DNA of 64,000 bases from positions 43,682 to 107,681 of the forward strand of contig JBKPDF010000002.1 in the NCBI GenBank assembly GCA_046727735.1, read 5' to 3'. Both the position numbers and the translations under genes were made by a program. Source of the stretch: AP-16 sp046727735. GTDB taxonomy: Bacteria > Pseudomonadota > Alphaproteobacteria > Rhizobiales > Xanthobacteraceae. This document shows positions 27,646 through 38,045 of this stretch, one piece after another (position 1 is the stretch's first letter; each line of letters starts with the position of its first letter). The notes below the pieces were generated by a model. The model saw only the letters and a list, made by a program, of their open reading frames with translations. It made no database searches and was not told the origin of the DNA.

Positions 27646-29505
27646 ATGAACAAGCACGTCGTGGACCTCGCGGTCCCCAAGGTCACGACAGGTCCGCTTC
27701 CGGCCTCGCGGAAAACCTATTCGACGCCGGATGCCGCACCGGACCTGCGGGTACCGCTGCGTGAGATCGTGCTCTCCGAAAGCTCGGGCGAGGCCCCGCT
27801 CCCGGTCTACGACACATCGGGACCCTATACGGATCCGGCGGTGTTGATCGAGGTCACGCAGGGACTGGCGCGTCCGCGCGAAACATGGGTGCGCGAGCGC
27901 GGCGGGGTCGAGACCTACCCGGGCCGGCTGGTGCGGCCGGAAGACAACGGCAACGCCGGCACGCGGCTCGAACGCGAGTTCGACCGGCATCACCAACCCA
28001 TGCGCGGCACCGTTGAGAAGCCGCTGACCCAGCTCGAATGGGCGCGCGCCGGCGTGATCACCAAGGAGATGATCTACATCGCTGAGCGCGAGAATCTCGG
28101 CCGCAAGCAGATGCTCTCGCGCGCGAACGCGGCGCTCGCCGACGGCGAGAGTTTCGGGGCGGCGGTGCCGGCGTTCATCACGCCGGAATTCGTTCGGGAC
28201 GAGGTCGCGCGCGGGCGCGCCATCATCCCGTCGAACATCAATCACGCCGAGCTCGAGCCGATGATCATCGGCCGAAACTTCCTCACCAAGATCAACGCCA
28301 ATATCGGCAATTCGGCGGTGACTTCCTCGGTCGAGGAGGAAGTGGAAAAGATGGTGTGGGCGATCCGCTGGGGCGCCGACACGGTGATGGACCTCTCCAC
28401 CGGCCGCAACATCCACACCACGCGGGAATGGATTCTGCGCAATGCGCCGGTGCCGATCGGCACCGTGCCGATCTATCAGGCGCTCGAGAAAGTGAACGGC
28501 GATCCGGTCAAGCTCGACTGGGAGGTCTACAGAGACACGCTCGTCGAGCAATGCGAGCAGGGCGTCGACTATTTCACCATCCACGCCGGCGTGCGGCTCG
28601 CTTACGTGCCGCTCACCGCGCGACGCGTCACCGGCATCGTGTCGCGCGGCGGCTCGATCATGGCCAAATGGTGCCTGGCGCATCACCGCGAGAGTTTCCT
28701 CTACGAACGCTTCGAGGAGATCTGCGACCTGATGCGCGAGTACGACGTGTCGTTCTCGCTGGGCGACGGGCTGCGTCCCGGCTCGATCGCCGACGCCAAC
28801 GACGCGGCGCAATTCGCCGAGCTCGAGACGTTGGGCGAGCTCACGAAGATCGCCTGGGCCAAGGGTTGTCAGGTCATGATAGAGGGCCCGGGCCATATCC
28901 CGATGCACAAGATCAAGATCAACGTCGAGAAGCAGCTCAAAGAGTGCGGCGAGGCACCGTTCTACACGCTCGGCCCGCTCACGACCGACATCGCGCCCGG
29001 CTACGACCACATCACCTCGGCGATCGGCGCCGCCATGATCGGCTGGTTCGGCACCGCGATGCTCTGCTACGTGACGCCGAAGGAGCATCTCGGCCTCCCC
29101 GACCGCGAGGACGTGAAACAGGGCGTGATCGCCTACAAGATCGCGGCGCATGCCGCCGATCTCGCCAAGGGTCACCCGGCCGCGCAGCTGCGCGACGACG
29201 CGCTCTCCCGCGCCCGCTTCGAGTTCCGCTGGGAGGACCAGTTCAACCTCTCGCTCGACCCGGAGACGGCGCGCGCCTTCCACGACGAGACGCTGCCCAA
29301 GGAGGCGCACAAGGTCGCGCATTTCTGCTCGATGTGCGGCCCGAAGTTCTGCTCGATGAAAATCACGCAGGACGTGCGCGACTACGCGGCGACGCTCAAT
29401 GAGAAACAGGCCGGCATGGCGCAAATGTCCAAGAAATTCCTGGACATGGGCGCCGAGGTCTACGTCGACGCCGAGGCGGTGAAGGCCAGCAACAAGGCGC
29501 TGTGA
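27646..29505 (+). CDS. thiC: ThiC, phosphomethylpyrimidine synthase
   Basis: 619-residue radical SAM enzyme that converts aminoimidazole ribotide to HMP-phosphate in thiamin synthesis. The [4Fe-4S] motif CSMCGPKFC lies near residues 561-569. Other family blocks include RGGSIMAKWCLAHH, EGPGHIPMHKI and FEEICDLMREYDV. The N-terminal ThiC-associated domain is present, and length is normal. The ATG follows a GGAGAT ribosome binding site. It is controlled by the upstream TPP riboswitch; no other thi gene follows in the window. Confidence 0.97.
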   Translation: MNKHVVDLAVPKVTTGPLPASRKTYSTPDAAPDLRVPLREIVLSESSGEAPLPVYDTSGPYTDPAVLIEVTQGLARPRETWVRERGGVETYPGRLVRPEDNGNAGTRLEREFDRHHQPMRGTVEKPLTQLEWARAGVITKEMIYIAERENLGRKQMLSRANAALADGESFGAAVPAFITPEFVRDEVARGRAIIPSNINHAELEPMIIGRNFLTKINANIGNSAVTSSVEEEVEKMVWAIRWGADTVMDLSTGRNIHTTREWILRNAPVPIGTVPIYQALEKVNGDPVKLDWEVYRDTLVEQCEQGVDYFTIHAGVRLAYVPLTARRVTGIVSRGGSIMAKWCLAHHRESFLYERFEEICDLMREYDVSFSLGDGLRPGSIADANDAAQFAELETLGELTKIAWAKGCQVMIEGPGHIPMHKIKINVEKQLKECGEAPFYTLGPLTTDIAPGYDHITSAIGAAMIGWFGTAMLCYVTPKEHLGLPDREDVKQGVIAYKIAAHAADLAKGHPAAQLRDDALSRARFEFRWEDQFNLSLDPETARAFHDETLPKEAHKVAHFCSMCGPKFCSMKITQDVRDYAATLNEKQAGMAQMSKKFLDMGAEVYVDAEAVKASNKAL

Positions 29506-29521
29506 CGAGACGGCGCTCCGT

Positions 29522-29600
29522 CGCCCGGATGGAGCGGTAGCGAAATCCGGGCAGGCCGTCCCGGATTGCGCGGCGTTGCGCGCCGCTCCATCCGGGCTAC
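29522..29600. repeat. Long inverted repeat, GCCCGGATGGAGCG family (copy 1)
   Basis: CGCCCGGATGGAGCGG at the left pairs with CCGCTCCATCCGGGC at the right, with inner palindromes between. A partial extra arm (CATCCGGGCTACC) follows. It sits after thiC in a 290-bp gap and could act as a terminator-like structure. A second copy is at 36699. Confidence 0.8.
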
Positions 29601-29794
29601 GGACTTCATCCGGGCTACCCCAGATGACGGCGCCTTCCCGCCCCTCGCCCCGTTCAGCTTTCGCCAACATCCCTTCACACTCCGGTCAAATTGGCTGGGC
29701 TTATTCGGCACGTCGGCGTGCAACCTTTGCACAACCTTTCCATGGGATTGTTGCCGCGATCGGGTTTTTCCGACGCCCCTCCAGGAGACCTGCG

Positions 29795-30091
29795 ATGAAG
29801 AACACCCTTGTTGCCCTCGCCGCGGCCGCTTCGCTCGGCGCTGCGGCGCTCGCCGCGCCGAGCCCGGCCGAGGCCGGCGGCTGCATCGGCTGTGCGGTCG
29901 GCGCCGGCGTTGCCGGCGGACTGATCGCCGGCGCCATCATCGGCTCGGCCGCGGCCGCGCCGCCGCCGGTCTATTACGCACCCCCGCCCGCCTACGGACC
30001 GGGCCCGGGCTGCTACTACGCGCGCCAGCCGGTGTGGGACCCCTATTGGGGCGGCTACCGGCCCGGCCCGCGCGTGCTGGTCTGCCCGTAA
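29795..30091 (+). CDS. Small exported glycine-zipper protein
   Basis: 98 residues with a clear signal peptide (KNTLVALAAAASLGAAALA, cut near AEA-GGC). A short glycine-zipper hydrophobic stretch (GAGVAGGLIAGAIIGSAAAA) and a Pro/Tyr-rich tail follow. The ATG follows AGGAG with good spacing; the open frame upstream has no signal. The mature part carries CIGC and two further cysteines. Such proteins are common in the envelope of Rhizobiales but have no assigned function. A hairpin terminator lies 40 bases after the stop. Confidence 0.75.
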   Translation: MKNTLVALAAAASLGAAALAAPSPAEAGGCIGCAVGAGVAGGLIAGAIIGSAAAAPPPVYYAPPPAYGPGPGCYYARQPVWDPYWGGYRPGPRVLVCP

Positions 30092-30131
30092 CGGCGCAAG
30101 CGCCGGCCTCGCGCCGGCTAGACCTCGAAGG

Positions 30132-30162
30132 AACCCGGCGAGCGCCCGCCCGCCGGGTTTTC
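30132..30162 (+). terminator. Rho-independent terminator after the glycine-zipper gene
   Basis: AACCCGGCG pairs with CGCCGGGTT across a 10-nt loop, followed by TTTTC. Confidence 0.75.
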
Positions 30163-30182
30163 GATTCGCGGAATACACTGGC

Positions 30183-30208
30183 TTGACACAGCCGTGTGTA
30201 TAAATACA
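30183..30208 (+). promoter_or_regulatory. hicAB promoter with overlapping palindrome
   Basis: TTGACA (30183-30188) overlaps an inverted repeat ACACA-GCCG-TGTGT (30186-30199), and a TATAAATA run precedes the hicA ATG. The -10 is not well defined. HicB-type antitoxins repress their own promoters through such dyads. Confidence 0.5.
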
Positions 30209-30210
30209 TC

Positions 30211-30402
30211 ATGAACAGCCGCGAAATTATCGCGAAGCTTGAAGCAGAGGGCTGGCGTCGCGTCGGCCAAAAAGGCGGCCACGTTCAGTTCAAGCATGCG
30301 AGGAAACCGGGCCGGGTCACCGTCCCGCACCCGGAGAAAGAAATCCCCCTCGGCACGCTTCGCAGCATCGAAAAACAGGCCGGCATCAAGCTGAGATTGT
30401 GA
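30211..30402 (+). CDS. hicA: HicA-type mRNA interferase toxin
   Basis: 63-residue HicA toxin, a small double-stranded-RNA-binding-like ribonuclease that acts on mRNA. Family features are MNSREIIAKLEAEGWRRV, then the catalytic His in KGGHVQFKH and the TVPHPEKEIPLGTLRSI block. An upstream in-frame start exists, but the ATG chosen matches the family N-terminus. The stop overlaps the start of hicB (TGATG), giving tight coupling. Confidence 0.93.
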   Translation: MNSREIIAKLEAEGWRRVGQKGGHVQFKHARKPGRVTVPHPEKEIPLGTLRSIEKQAGIKLRL

Positions 30403-30797
30403 TGCGCCACTACATTGCCCTCATTCACAAAGAACCGCGCAGCGACTTCGGCGTGTCCTTTCCAGATTTCCCCGGCTGCATTTCCGCGGGCGCGACCCTC
30501 GACGAGGCGCGTGCCAATGCGGAAGAGGCTCTCACTCTCCATATCGAAGGCATGGTGGAGGACGGAGAAGCGATCCCGGAGCCTTCTTCCCTCGAGCAAA
30601 TCATGGCCGATCCGGACAATCGCGAGGGCGTCGCCGTCCTGATTCCATTGCGAGACGAGACCGGCCGGACTGTGCGGGTCAACATCACGCTTCCGGAAGC
30701 GACGCTCGCGGAAATCGATCGTTATGCCGAGGCGCACGGGTTCACGCGATCCGGGTTTTTGGCGCAAGCAGCCAAACGAGCGATAGAAGACGCTTAA
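30402..30797 (+). CDS. hicB: HicB-type antitoxin
   Basis: 131 residues. The N-terminal partial RNase H-like fold, MRHYIALIHKEPRSDFGV then SFPDFPGCISAGATLDEA, neutralises HicA. The C-terminal ribbon-helix-helix (VNITLPEATLAEIDRYA to RSGFLAQAAKRAI) binds DNA. A GTG one codon earlier is an alternative start; the ATG overlapping the hicA stop is preferred. The operator candidate is the dyad upstream of hicA. Confidence 0.93.
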   Translation: MRHYIALIHKEPRSDFGVSFPDFPGCISAGATLDEARANAEEALTLHIEGMVEDGEAIPEPSSLEQIMADPDNREGVAVLIPLRDETGRTVRVNITLPEATLAEIDRYAEAHGFTRSGFLAQAAKRAIEDA

Positions 30798-30818
30798 GCT
30801 GTCGACGGGCGCCGCAGG

Positions 30819-32399
30819 TTATTGTTTGGCAGCGTGGCTGCGCATGTGGTCGAGCACCGCGGCGCTCGGCCAGCAATCGAGTTTCAACCCGTTCGCCTTC
30901 TGATAGGCGCCGAGCGCAAGGCGCGTCTTCATGCCGGCCTTGCCGTCGATTTTGTCGGAATAATACCCGAGATCCGTCAGCCGCCGCTGCATCTCCTCGA
31001 GCTGCGCGGTTTTGAGCTGCACCACTTCGCCCCACGGCGTCTCGAAGCCGCGCCCTTCGCGGATGCGGTCGCTCAGGCTGCCGACGAACAGCACGTAGAG
31101 ATCGGAAAAATTGTAGTCTTTCAGCACGAAATAATTCGGCAGAATGAGGAAGCCCGGGCCATAGAGCCCGGCCGGCAGCAGCAGCGATGCCGGTTGCGCG
31201 AGTTCTTCGGCCGATAGCTTGCGAGCGAACGCCGGCGCAAATCCGCGGCGCAACCATTCGCCGATCGGTGTTTTTTGATCGGGATTGGCCAGCGTGCAAT
31301 CGATGCCTTTCGGCACCCGGACCTCGTAGGCCCAGCGCTGGCCGCTTTGCCAGTTCTTGCCCGCCAGCTGCTTTGCGGCGGACGCGAGCGCGTCCGGCAC
31401 CGAGTTCCAGATATCGCGCCGGCCGTCGCCATCGAAATCCACGGCGTATTTGTAGAACTCCGAGGGCAGGAATTGCGTGAGCCCCATCGCGCCCGCCCAG
31501 GAGCTGCGCATCTCGGAAAGCTTGATCTCGCCGTCCTCGATCATCTTCAGCGCGAACAGCAGTTCCTGCCGGAACACGTCTTTGCGGCGCCCGACATAGG
31601 CCTGCGTCGCCAGCACCCGGATGGCGTTGTTGCCGGAGCGATAGCCGCGGCTGTATCCCGACTCCCGCCCCCAGATGGCGAGCACGATTGCGGGCGGCAC
31701 CCCGAAGCGCTGCTCGATCGCCTCGAGCGTCGCGCGATATTCCGCGAGCAGCTTGCGGCCTTCGCCGGCGAGATACGCGAGCGTCGTTTCCTTCAAATAA
31801 TCGGCCGGACGCAGCACGAATTCCGGCTGCTCGCGCTGCGGCGCCGGCCGGCCCGGAATGTCGAGGTCGGGCAGCGAAAGGTCGGGCTCGAGCCCCCGCG
31901 TCGCGGCCTCGAACACATTGCGCGAAACGCCGAATGCCTGCGCGTCCGGCCACAGCGCCTGGAGCCAAGCCTGGAAGGCCGGATCGGCGGCGGATGCGGG
32001 AGTGCTCAAGGTGAAAGCGACAAGCCAAATTGCAGCATAACGAGCGAATAGCAGTGCAATGCGCGCCGGGGCAAACCGCGCGCGCCTCCCCGCAGGGGAG
32101 AGGGATGGGGTGAGGGGGATCGGATCATCGTTTGGCGCGCGAAATTTCGTGACCCCCTCACCCGCCGCGCTTCGCGCGGCGACCTCTCCCCAACGGGGAG
32201 AGGCGAAGAGGAGAACGGCGAGAACTCGTAGGGTGGGCAAAGGCGCGCGAACGCGCGCCGTGCCCACGTAAGCCGGCCGGGGATCGGTGGGCACGCTTCG
32301 CTTTGCCCACCCTACGATTTTCTTCGTGATCCCCTCATGCGCCGCGTTTCGCGCGGCGACCCCGGATCGAGTGAAGAATGGGGCGTCGCTCATTTGCAT
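30819..32399 (-). CDS. Lytic murein transglycosylase (MltB/SLT_2 family) with repeat-derived 5' region
   Basis: Catalytic domain with the glutamate in IWGRESGYSRG and the family block SWAGAMGLTQFLPSEFYKYA; a C-terminal peptidoglycan-binding domain (QRRLTDLGYYSDKIDGKAG) follows. It should cut glycan strands to 1,6-anhydro ends in the periplasm. A signal-like segment (ALLFARYAAIWLVAFTLSTPASA) precedes it. The start is unclear: no ATG or GTG lies between a palindromic repeat (32085-32206) and the signal. The coordinates give the full open frame, which reads through two repeats to an ATG just after ettA. The true protein is probably about 410 residues. Confidence 0.85.
   Translation of the reverse strand: MQMSDAPFFTRSGVAARNAAHEGITKKIVGWAKRSVPTDPRPAYVGTARVRAPLPTLRVLAVLLFASPRWGEVAARSAAGEGVTKFRAPNDDPIPLTPSLSPAGRRARFAPARIALLFARYAAIWLVAFTLSTPASAADPAFQAWLQALWPDAQAFGVSRNVFEAATRGLEPDLSLPDLDIPGRPAPQREQPEFVLRPADYLKETTLAYLAGEGRKLLAEYRATLEAIEQRFGVPPAIVLAIWGRESGYSRGYRSGNNAIRVLATQAYVGRRKDVFRQELLFALKMIEDGEIKLSEMRSSWAGAMGLTQFLPSEFYKYAVDFDGDGRRDIWNSVPDALASAAKQLAGKNWQSGQRWAYEVRVPKGIDCTLANPDQKTPIGEWLRRGFAPAFARKLSAEELAQPASLLLPAGLYGPGFLILPNYFVLKDYNFSDLYVLFVGSLSDRIREGRGFETPWGEVVQLKTAQLEEMQRRLTDLGYYSDKIDGKAGMKTRLALGAYQKANGLKLDCWPSAAVLDHMRSHAAKQ
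32085..32206. repeat. Two-arm palindromic repeat at the 5' end of the transglycosylase gene
   Basis: A CTCCCCGCAGGGGAG hairpin with tail TGGGGTGAGGGGG, then a linker of about 28 nt, then inverted tail CCCCCTCACCC, a GCCGCGCTTCGCGCGGC palindrome and a CTCTCCCCAACGGGGAGAG hairpin. It has the same architecture as the DUF559 element but without a gene. Confidence 0.85.
32227..32316. repeat. Inverted repeat, CGTAGGGTGGGCAAAG family (copy 1)
   Basis: CGTAGGGTGGGCAAAG at the left and CTTTGCCCACCCTACG at the right are exact inverted copies, with GCGCGCGAACGCGCGC and other palindromes inside. A second copy precedes tusA (51731-51836). Confidence 0.85.
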
Positions 32400-32400
32400 C

Positions 32401-34053
<1,653 letters not shown>

Positions 34054-34328
34054 CGGCCTCTTTCTTCAAGCAAGCGCTGGATTGGGGACGCGCTGATCTA
34101 GCGGCCCCGCGGCGGCAGGGCAAGCCGATCCGCCTTCGCCGGCCGCGCTCGCGCGCCGCGCTCTGGCCCCGCGCGGCCGCATCGCTGGCCGTAACCTTAC
34201 GGAAAGCTTGTTTGCGCGGCCGCATCGGCCGGAACCGCGCACGCACCTCTCGTTAACGGGCGCGCTTCTATCATGACTGTCGGCTCCGCCGGATGACCTC
34301 GCGTCGTCCGAGCCACGGGTGGGCGATC

Positions 34329-34529
34329 ATGAGCGACCTTGCGCTGTCCCCCTTTGCGCCGGGTAGCCGTCGGTTGCGGCTCCCCGAGCCGCTGCGCCGG
34401 CTCATGCGCGATTGGTCCGATCACTACCGGCCCGAGCTGCACTACATGCGCGGCCCCGGCCCGAAATGGCGCGAGAAGCACGCGCCGGAGCCGGCGGCGC
34501 CGGAATTGACGCCGGGCGAGCCGCGCTGA
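34329..34529 (+). CDS. Hypothetical protein, 66 residues
   Basis: Small basic protein, rich in Arg and Pro, with RLPEPLRRLMRDWSDHYRPELHY and a Pro/Glu tail. No family is recognised. An ATG 12 codons upstream is an alternative start. It lies between ettA and fdhD in a region with no other gene. The bases between 34054 and 34328 show nothing beyond GC-rich non-coding sequence. Kept as tentative. Confidence 0.35.
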   Translation: MSDLALSPFAPGSRRLRLPEPLRRLMRDWSDHYRPELHYMRGPGPKWREKHAPEPAAPELTPGEPR

Positions 34530-34730
34530 GCACAGCCTTTCGGACCGGCATCCGGGCCTGAGCAACGCCCGACCCGGGGTCCGGGACCATGGCCGTTCCG
34601 GTCTTCATAGGTTCCAACAGCCGGTTTGCGAGTCCTGGGACGAGCGGAGGTATGGCCGGACCTTGTGGCGCCCACATAAATCGCCGACATAGAGGGGCAG
34701 CCAGCTCGTGGCGGAGAAGCGCAGGTTTTG

Positions 34731-35627
34731 ATGTCACCGGTCCTCGACAAAGCCCAGAGCGAATATCTCGTCCGTCCCGATCCGGACGACCCGCGGCTCA
34801 CCGAGCGGGTGCGCGGCATCGACCAGGCGGGCGCGCCGATCGAGACCGCCGTGACGGTCGAGCGAGCGCTGACCATTTTCCTCAATGCGCAGGAGATCGT
34901 CACCGCGATGACGATCGGCGATTACCCGGAATATCTCGCGCTCGGCTACCTGCTCAATCAGAATATGCTCCGCGCCGACGACGTCGTGACCGGAATCGAT
35001 TACGACGAGGATCTCGCGGTCGTGGTGGTGCGCACCGAGCGCAGCACCGATTACGAGCAGAAGCTGAAGAAGAAGGTGCAGACCTCGGGCTGCGCCCAGG
35101 GCACGGTGTTCGGCGACTTGATGGAGGTGATCGAGCACGCAGCGCTGCCGAAAGCCGAGCTGCGCACGTCCTGGCTCTACGCCCTCACCCACAAGATCAA
35201 CACGACGCCGTCGCTCTATCTCGAAGCCGGCGCCATTCACGGCTGCGTGCTGTGCGAGCGCGATTCTCCGCTGGTCTACATGGAGGACGTCGGACGTCAC
35301 AATGCGGTCGACAAGATCGCCGGCTGGATGTTCCGCAACAAGGTGCGCGGCGACGACAAGATTTTTTACACCACCGGCCGGCTCACCTCCGAGATGGTGA
35401 TCAAGACGGTCCGCATGGGCATCCCGATTCTGGTGTCGCGCTCGGGCTTCACCGCCTGGGGAGTCGATCTCGCCCGCCGCGCCGGCCTGACGCTCGTCGG
35501 GCGCGCCCGCGGCCAGCGTTTCATCGCACTCTCCGGCGAGGACCGCATCGTGTTCGACCGCGATCCGAGGACCGTCGCGGAAGAGAGCGCGCGCCACCGG
35601 CGCAAAGCGGCCGCCCCGGAGGAATGA
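34731..35627 (+). CDS. fdhD: FdhD, sulfurtransferase for formate dehydrogenase cofactor
   Basis: 298 residues. FdhD carries sulfur from the IscS desulfurase to the molybdenum (bis-MGD) cofactor, which formate dehydrogenases need for activity. The functional cysteines are in GCVLCERD (about 182-186), and EDVGRHNAVDKIAGW and LTSEMVIKTVRMGIPI are family blocks. The ATG chosen follows a possible TTG one codon earlier. It starts a rightward group with mobA, close to the FDH operon. A tusA gene further along could take part in the same sulfur relay. Confidence 0.95.
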   Translation: MSPVLDKAQSEYLVRPDPDDPRLTERVRGIDQAGAPIETAVTVERALTIFLNAQEIVTAMTIGDYPEYLALGYLLNQNMLRADDVVTGIDYDEDLAVVVVRTERSTDYEQKLKKKVQTSGCAQGTVFGDLMEVIEHAALPKAELRTSWLYALTHKINTTPSLYLEAGAIHGCVLCERDSPLVYMEDVGRHNAVDKIAGWMFRNKVRGDDKIFYTTGRLTSEMVIKTVRMGIPILVSRSGFTAWGVDLARRAGLTLVGRARGQRFIALSGEDRIVFDRDPRTVAEESARHRRKAAAPEE

Positions 35628-35636
35628 TGATCCCGC

Positions 35637-36272
35637 ATGGCCGCGCGTGACCCTGCGGGCGAACCATCGACCTACGGCCTGATCCTGGCGGGCGGGCTGG
35701 CGCGCCGGATGGGCGGCGGCGACAAGGCGCTCATCCGCATTGGCGGCAAGACGATCCTGGAGCGGACGATCGCTACGCTGCGTCCGCGGTGCGAGGGGCT
35801 TCTCATCAATGCCAACGGCGACCTCTCGCGCTTCGCCCGGTTCGGCCTTCCGGTCGCCGGCGACGACATCGAGGGCTTTGCCGGGCCGCTGGCCGGCATT
35901 TTGGCTGGGCTCGATTGGGTCGCCGCCAACGCGCCGAGGAGCGGCTGGGTACTGAGCGTGCCGGGCGACTGCCCGTTTCTGCCGGGCGACCTCCTGGCCC
36001 GGCTGCACGAGGCGCGGGCGGCGAGCGCAAGCGCACTCGCCTGCGCGCAATCCGCCGAACGGCGTCACCCCGTCGTCGGGCTCTGGCCTGTTGCGCTGCG
36101 GCACGATCTGCGCCGGGCACTCGAAGCGGGCTTGCGAAAGATCGAGGCCTGGACGCAAACCCATGGGGTGGCGCTCGCCCGCTGGCCGGCCGAACCGATC
36201 GACCCGTTTTTCAACGTCAACACGCCCGAAGACGTGGCGGAGGCCGAGCGTATCGAGCAGTCAGGCAGGTGA
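35637..36272 (+). CDS. mobA: MobA, molybdenum cofactor guanylyltransferase
   Basis: 211-residue nucleotidyltransferase that attaches GMP to molybdopterin to form MGD. The family signature LILAGGLARRMGGGDKAL is near residue 15, LSVPGDCPFLPGDLL near 107 carries the metal-binding Asp, and FFNVNTPEDVAEAE closes the protein. It is 9 bases after fdhD and in the same operon. With moeA and mobB nearby it supplies the bis-MGD cofactor that the FDH catalytic subunit requires. Confidence 0.95.
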   Translation: MAARDPAGEPSTYGLILAGGLARRMGGGDKALIRIGGKTILERTIATLRPRCEGLLINANGDLSRFARFGLPVAGDDIEGFAGPLAGILAGLDWVAANAPRSGWVLSVPGDCPFLPGDLLARLHEARAASASALACAQSAERRHPVVGLWPVALRHDLRRALEAGLRKIEAWTQTHGVALARWPAEPIDPFFNVNTPEDVAEAERIEQSGR

Positions 36273-36340
36273 TCGGTGGTGGACGGCCGCAACAAACGTT
36301 ATAGTTCATCAACAACCAAAAGCCCCGGGAGGAATGGACC

Positions 36341-36658
36341 ATGCGCGCGTTTCTCGCAGCCTGCGCGGCGGCCATCGTCCTGGCGATCTGCGGCGTGCTG
36401 GCGCTCGGCGCTGCCCAGAAGTCCTCGGGTGCCGCGTTCTCGACGGACGGCGTACGGATCGATCCGAGCTGGAGCTGGCGGCAAATGTTCCGCCGTCCCG
36501 CCGCCTCGCAACCGGGAGCGCGCGCGCAGTCCGCACCCGACAGCGCCGCCCTGACGCACGTAGTTCCGGAAGGGTGCGAAGAGACCAACGCCTACCGGTG
36601 GGTCTTTGTCGATTTCGGCGAATCTCGCGATAACGACGCCTGCGCGGCCAGCCAGTGA
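36341..36658 (+). CDS. Hypothetical exported or membrane-anchored protein, 105 residues
   Basis: Starts at an ATG after a good GGGAGGA ribosome binding site. An N-terminal hydrophobic segment (AFLAACAAAIVLAICGVLALGAA) is a signal anchor or signal peptide. The rest is soluble, with two cysteines in the last 30 residues (EGCEETNAYRW and DACAAS) that may pair. No family recognised. It follows mobA by about 70 bases and may be in its own unit. Confidence 0.65.
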   Translation: MRAFLAACAAAIVLAICGVLALGAAQKSSGAAFSTDGVRIDPSWSWRQMFRRPAASQPGARAQSAPDSAALTHVVPEGCEETNAYRWVFVDFGESRDNDACAASQ

Positions 36659-36698
36659 CCAGGGTTCAGCAATCGCTAATCGAAAATCGAAGCTCTCC

Positions 36699-36774
36699 GT
36701 AGCCCGGATGGAGCGCCGCATGGCGGCGCGCAATCCGGGGAATCCCGGATTTCGCTACGCTCCATCCGGGCTAC
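36699..36774. repeat. Long inverted repeat, GCCCGGATGGAGCG family (copy 2)
   Basis: GTAGCCCGGATGGAGCG and CGCTCCATCCGGGCTAC are exact inverted ends about 76 bp apart, with CGCCGCATGGCGGCG inside. It lies between two convergent genes and ends 14 bases after the moeA stop. Confidence 0.85.
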
Positions 36775-36788
36775 CAGCTGGAGCCTGA

Positions 36789-38045
36789 TCAGCCGATCAG
36801 CGCCGCGTGCGGCAGGAAGCCGACCTGCTGCCCCGGCTCGACCCGCGTCGTTGCCTCGTCGAGCTCCACCAAGCCCGCGCTTTCCGTCAGCGAGCTCAAG
36901 ATTCCGGCGCCGTCCTGCGGATATTTGCTAGCCTCGATGCAGCCGTCCGCGCTTCGCGTGAGCGTCACCCGCACGTATTCGCGCCGGCCTTTTTTCTTCC
37001 GATACGCAAAGCCGGCGCGCACCGGCAAGGCGATGATCGGATCGGGAATAGCGCCGGAGAGGCGCAACAGCAGCGGCCGCACGACGCGCACGAATGTCAC
37101 GAACGCCGCGACCGGGTTGCCGGGAACGCCGACGAAGGCCGCTCCCCCGATCACCGCCATCGCGACCGGACGGCCGGGCTTGATGGCGACGCGCCAGAAT
37201 ACCAGCTTGCCGATTGCCTCGACCGCCGTGCGCACGTGATCGGCCTCCCCGGTCGAGACGCCGCCCGAGGTCAAGATCAGGTCATGGCCCGGCGCCGCTC
37301 CGCCCAGGGCGGATTTCAGCCGCTGCGGGTCGTCGGCCAGAATGCCGAGATCGGTGACCTCGGCGCCAAGCCGCACGAGCAGTTCCGCGAGCAAGCGGCG
37401 GTTGGCGTCGAACAACCCCGCGTCCGGCCGGCGCGATCCCGGCTCGACGATCTCGTCGCCCGTCGAGAACAGCGCGACGCGCACGCGCCGGCGCACGGGC
37501 AGATCCGTCAAGCCCAGCGCCGCCGCGAGCGCGACGTGCTGCGGCCCAAGCCGCCGCCCGGCCGGCAGCGCCACCGCGCCCGCGCGCACGTCCTCGCCGG
37601 CGCACCGGCGATTGGCGCCCGATTTCAGCCCCGGCGGCACGATCACGTACTGGCCTTCGGTGCGGCAATCCTCCTGCATGAATACCGTGTCGGCCCGCGC
37701 CGGCATCGGCGCGCCGGTGAAGATGCGAATGGCTTCGCCGTGCCGGAGCGGCCGCGCGGAAGCATGGCCGGCGGTGAGGCGGTCGGCCACGAGAAGCCGC
37801 GTCTCGCCTTCCGCTTCAAGATCGGCCTGGCACACCGCATAGCCGTCGACTGCGGAATTATCGAACGGGGGCAGGTCGAGCGGCGCAACGACGTCGGCGG
37901 CGAGGACGCGGGCCGCAGCGCGGCCGAGCGGCACCCGCTCGATCTCGGCGACGGGCTCGACGCGCTCGAACATGAGCCGTTCGACGTCCTCGACCGAGAG
38001 CAACGGCCCGCCGAATGCGAAGCAATCGTCGGAGAGCTGCGCCAT
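36789..38045 (-). CDS. moeA: MoeA, molybdopterin molybdenumtransferase
   Basis: 418 residues from the ATG that overlaps the mobB stop by one base. MoeA inserts molybdate into adenylated molybdopterin. Family blocks are DNSAVDGYAV near residue 60, GDEIVEPG, TSGGVSTGEADHV and GKPGRPVAMAVIGG, with LPGNP-equivalent VPGNPVAAFVTF. The longer upstream open frame is only a shadow of mobB. The operon order is mobB-moeA, leftward. Confidence 0.95.
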   Translation of the reverse strand: MAQLSDDCFAFGGPLLSVEDVERLMFERVEPVAEIERVPLGRAAARVLAADVVAPLDLPPFDNSAVDGYAVCQADLEAEGETRLLVADRLTAGHASARPLRHGEAIRIFTGAPMPARADTVFMQEDCRTEGQYVIVPPGLKSGANRRCAGEDVRAGAVALPAGRRLGPQHVALAAALGLTDLPVRRRVRVALFSTGDEIVEPGSRRPDAGLFDANRRLLAELLVRLGAEVTDLGILADDPQRLKSALGGAAPGHDLILTSGGVSTGEADHVRTAVEAIGKLVFWRVAIKPGRPVAMAVIGGAAFVGVPGNPVAAFVTFVRVVRPLLLRLSGAIPDPIIALPVRAGFAYRKKKGRREYVRVTLTRSADGCIEASKYPQDGAGILSSLTESAGLVELDEATTRVEPGQQVGFLPHAALIG

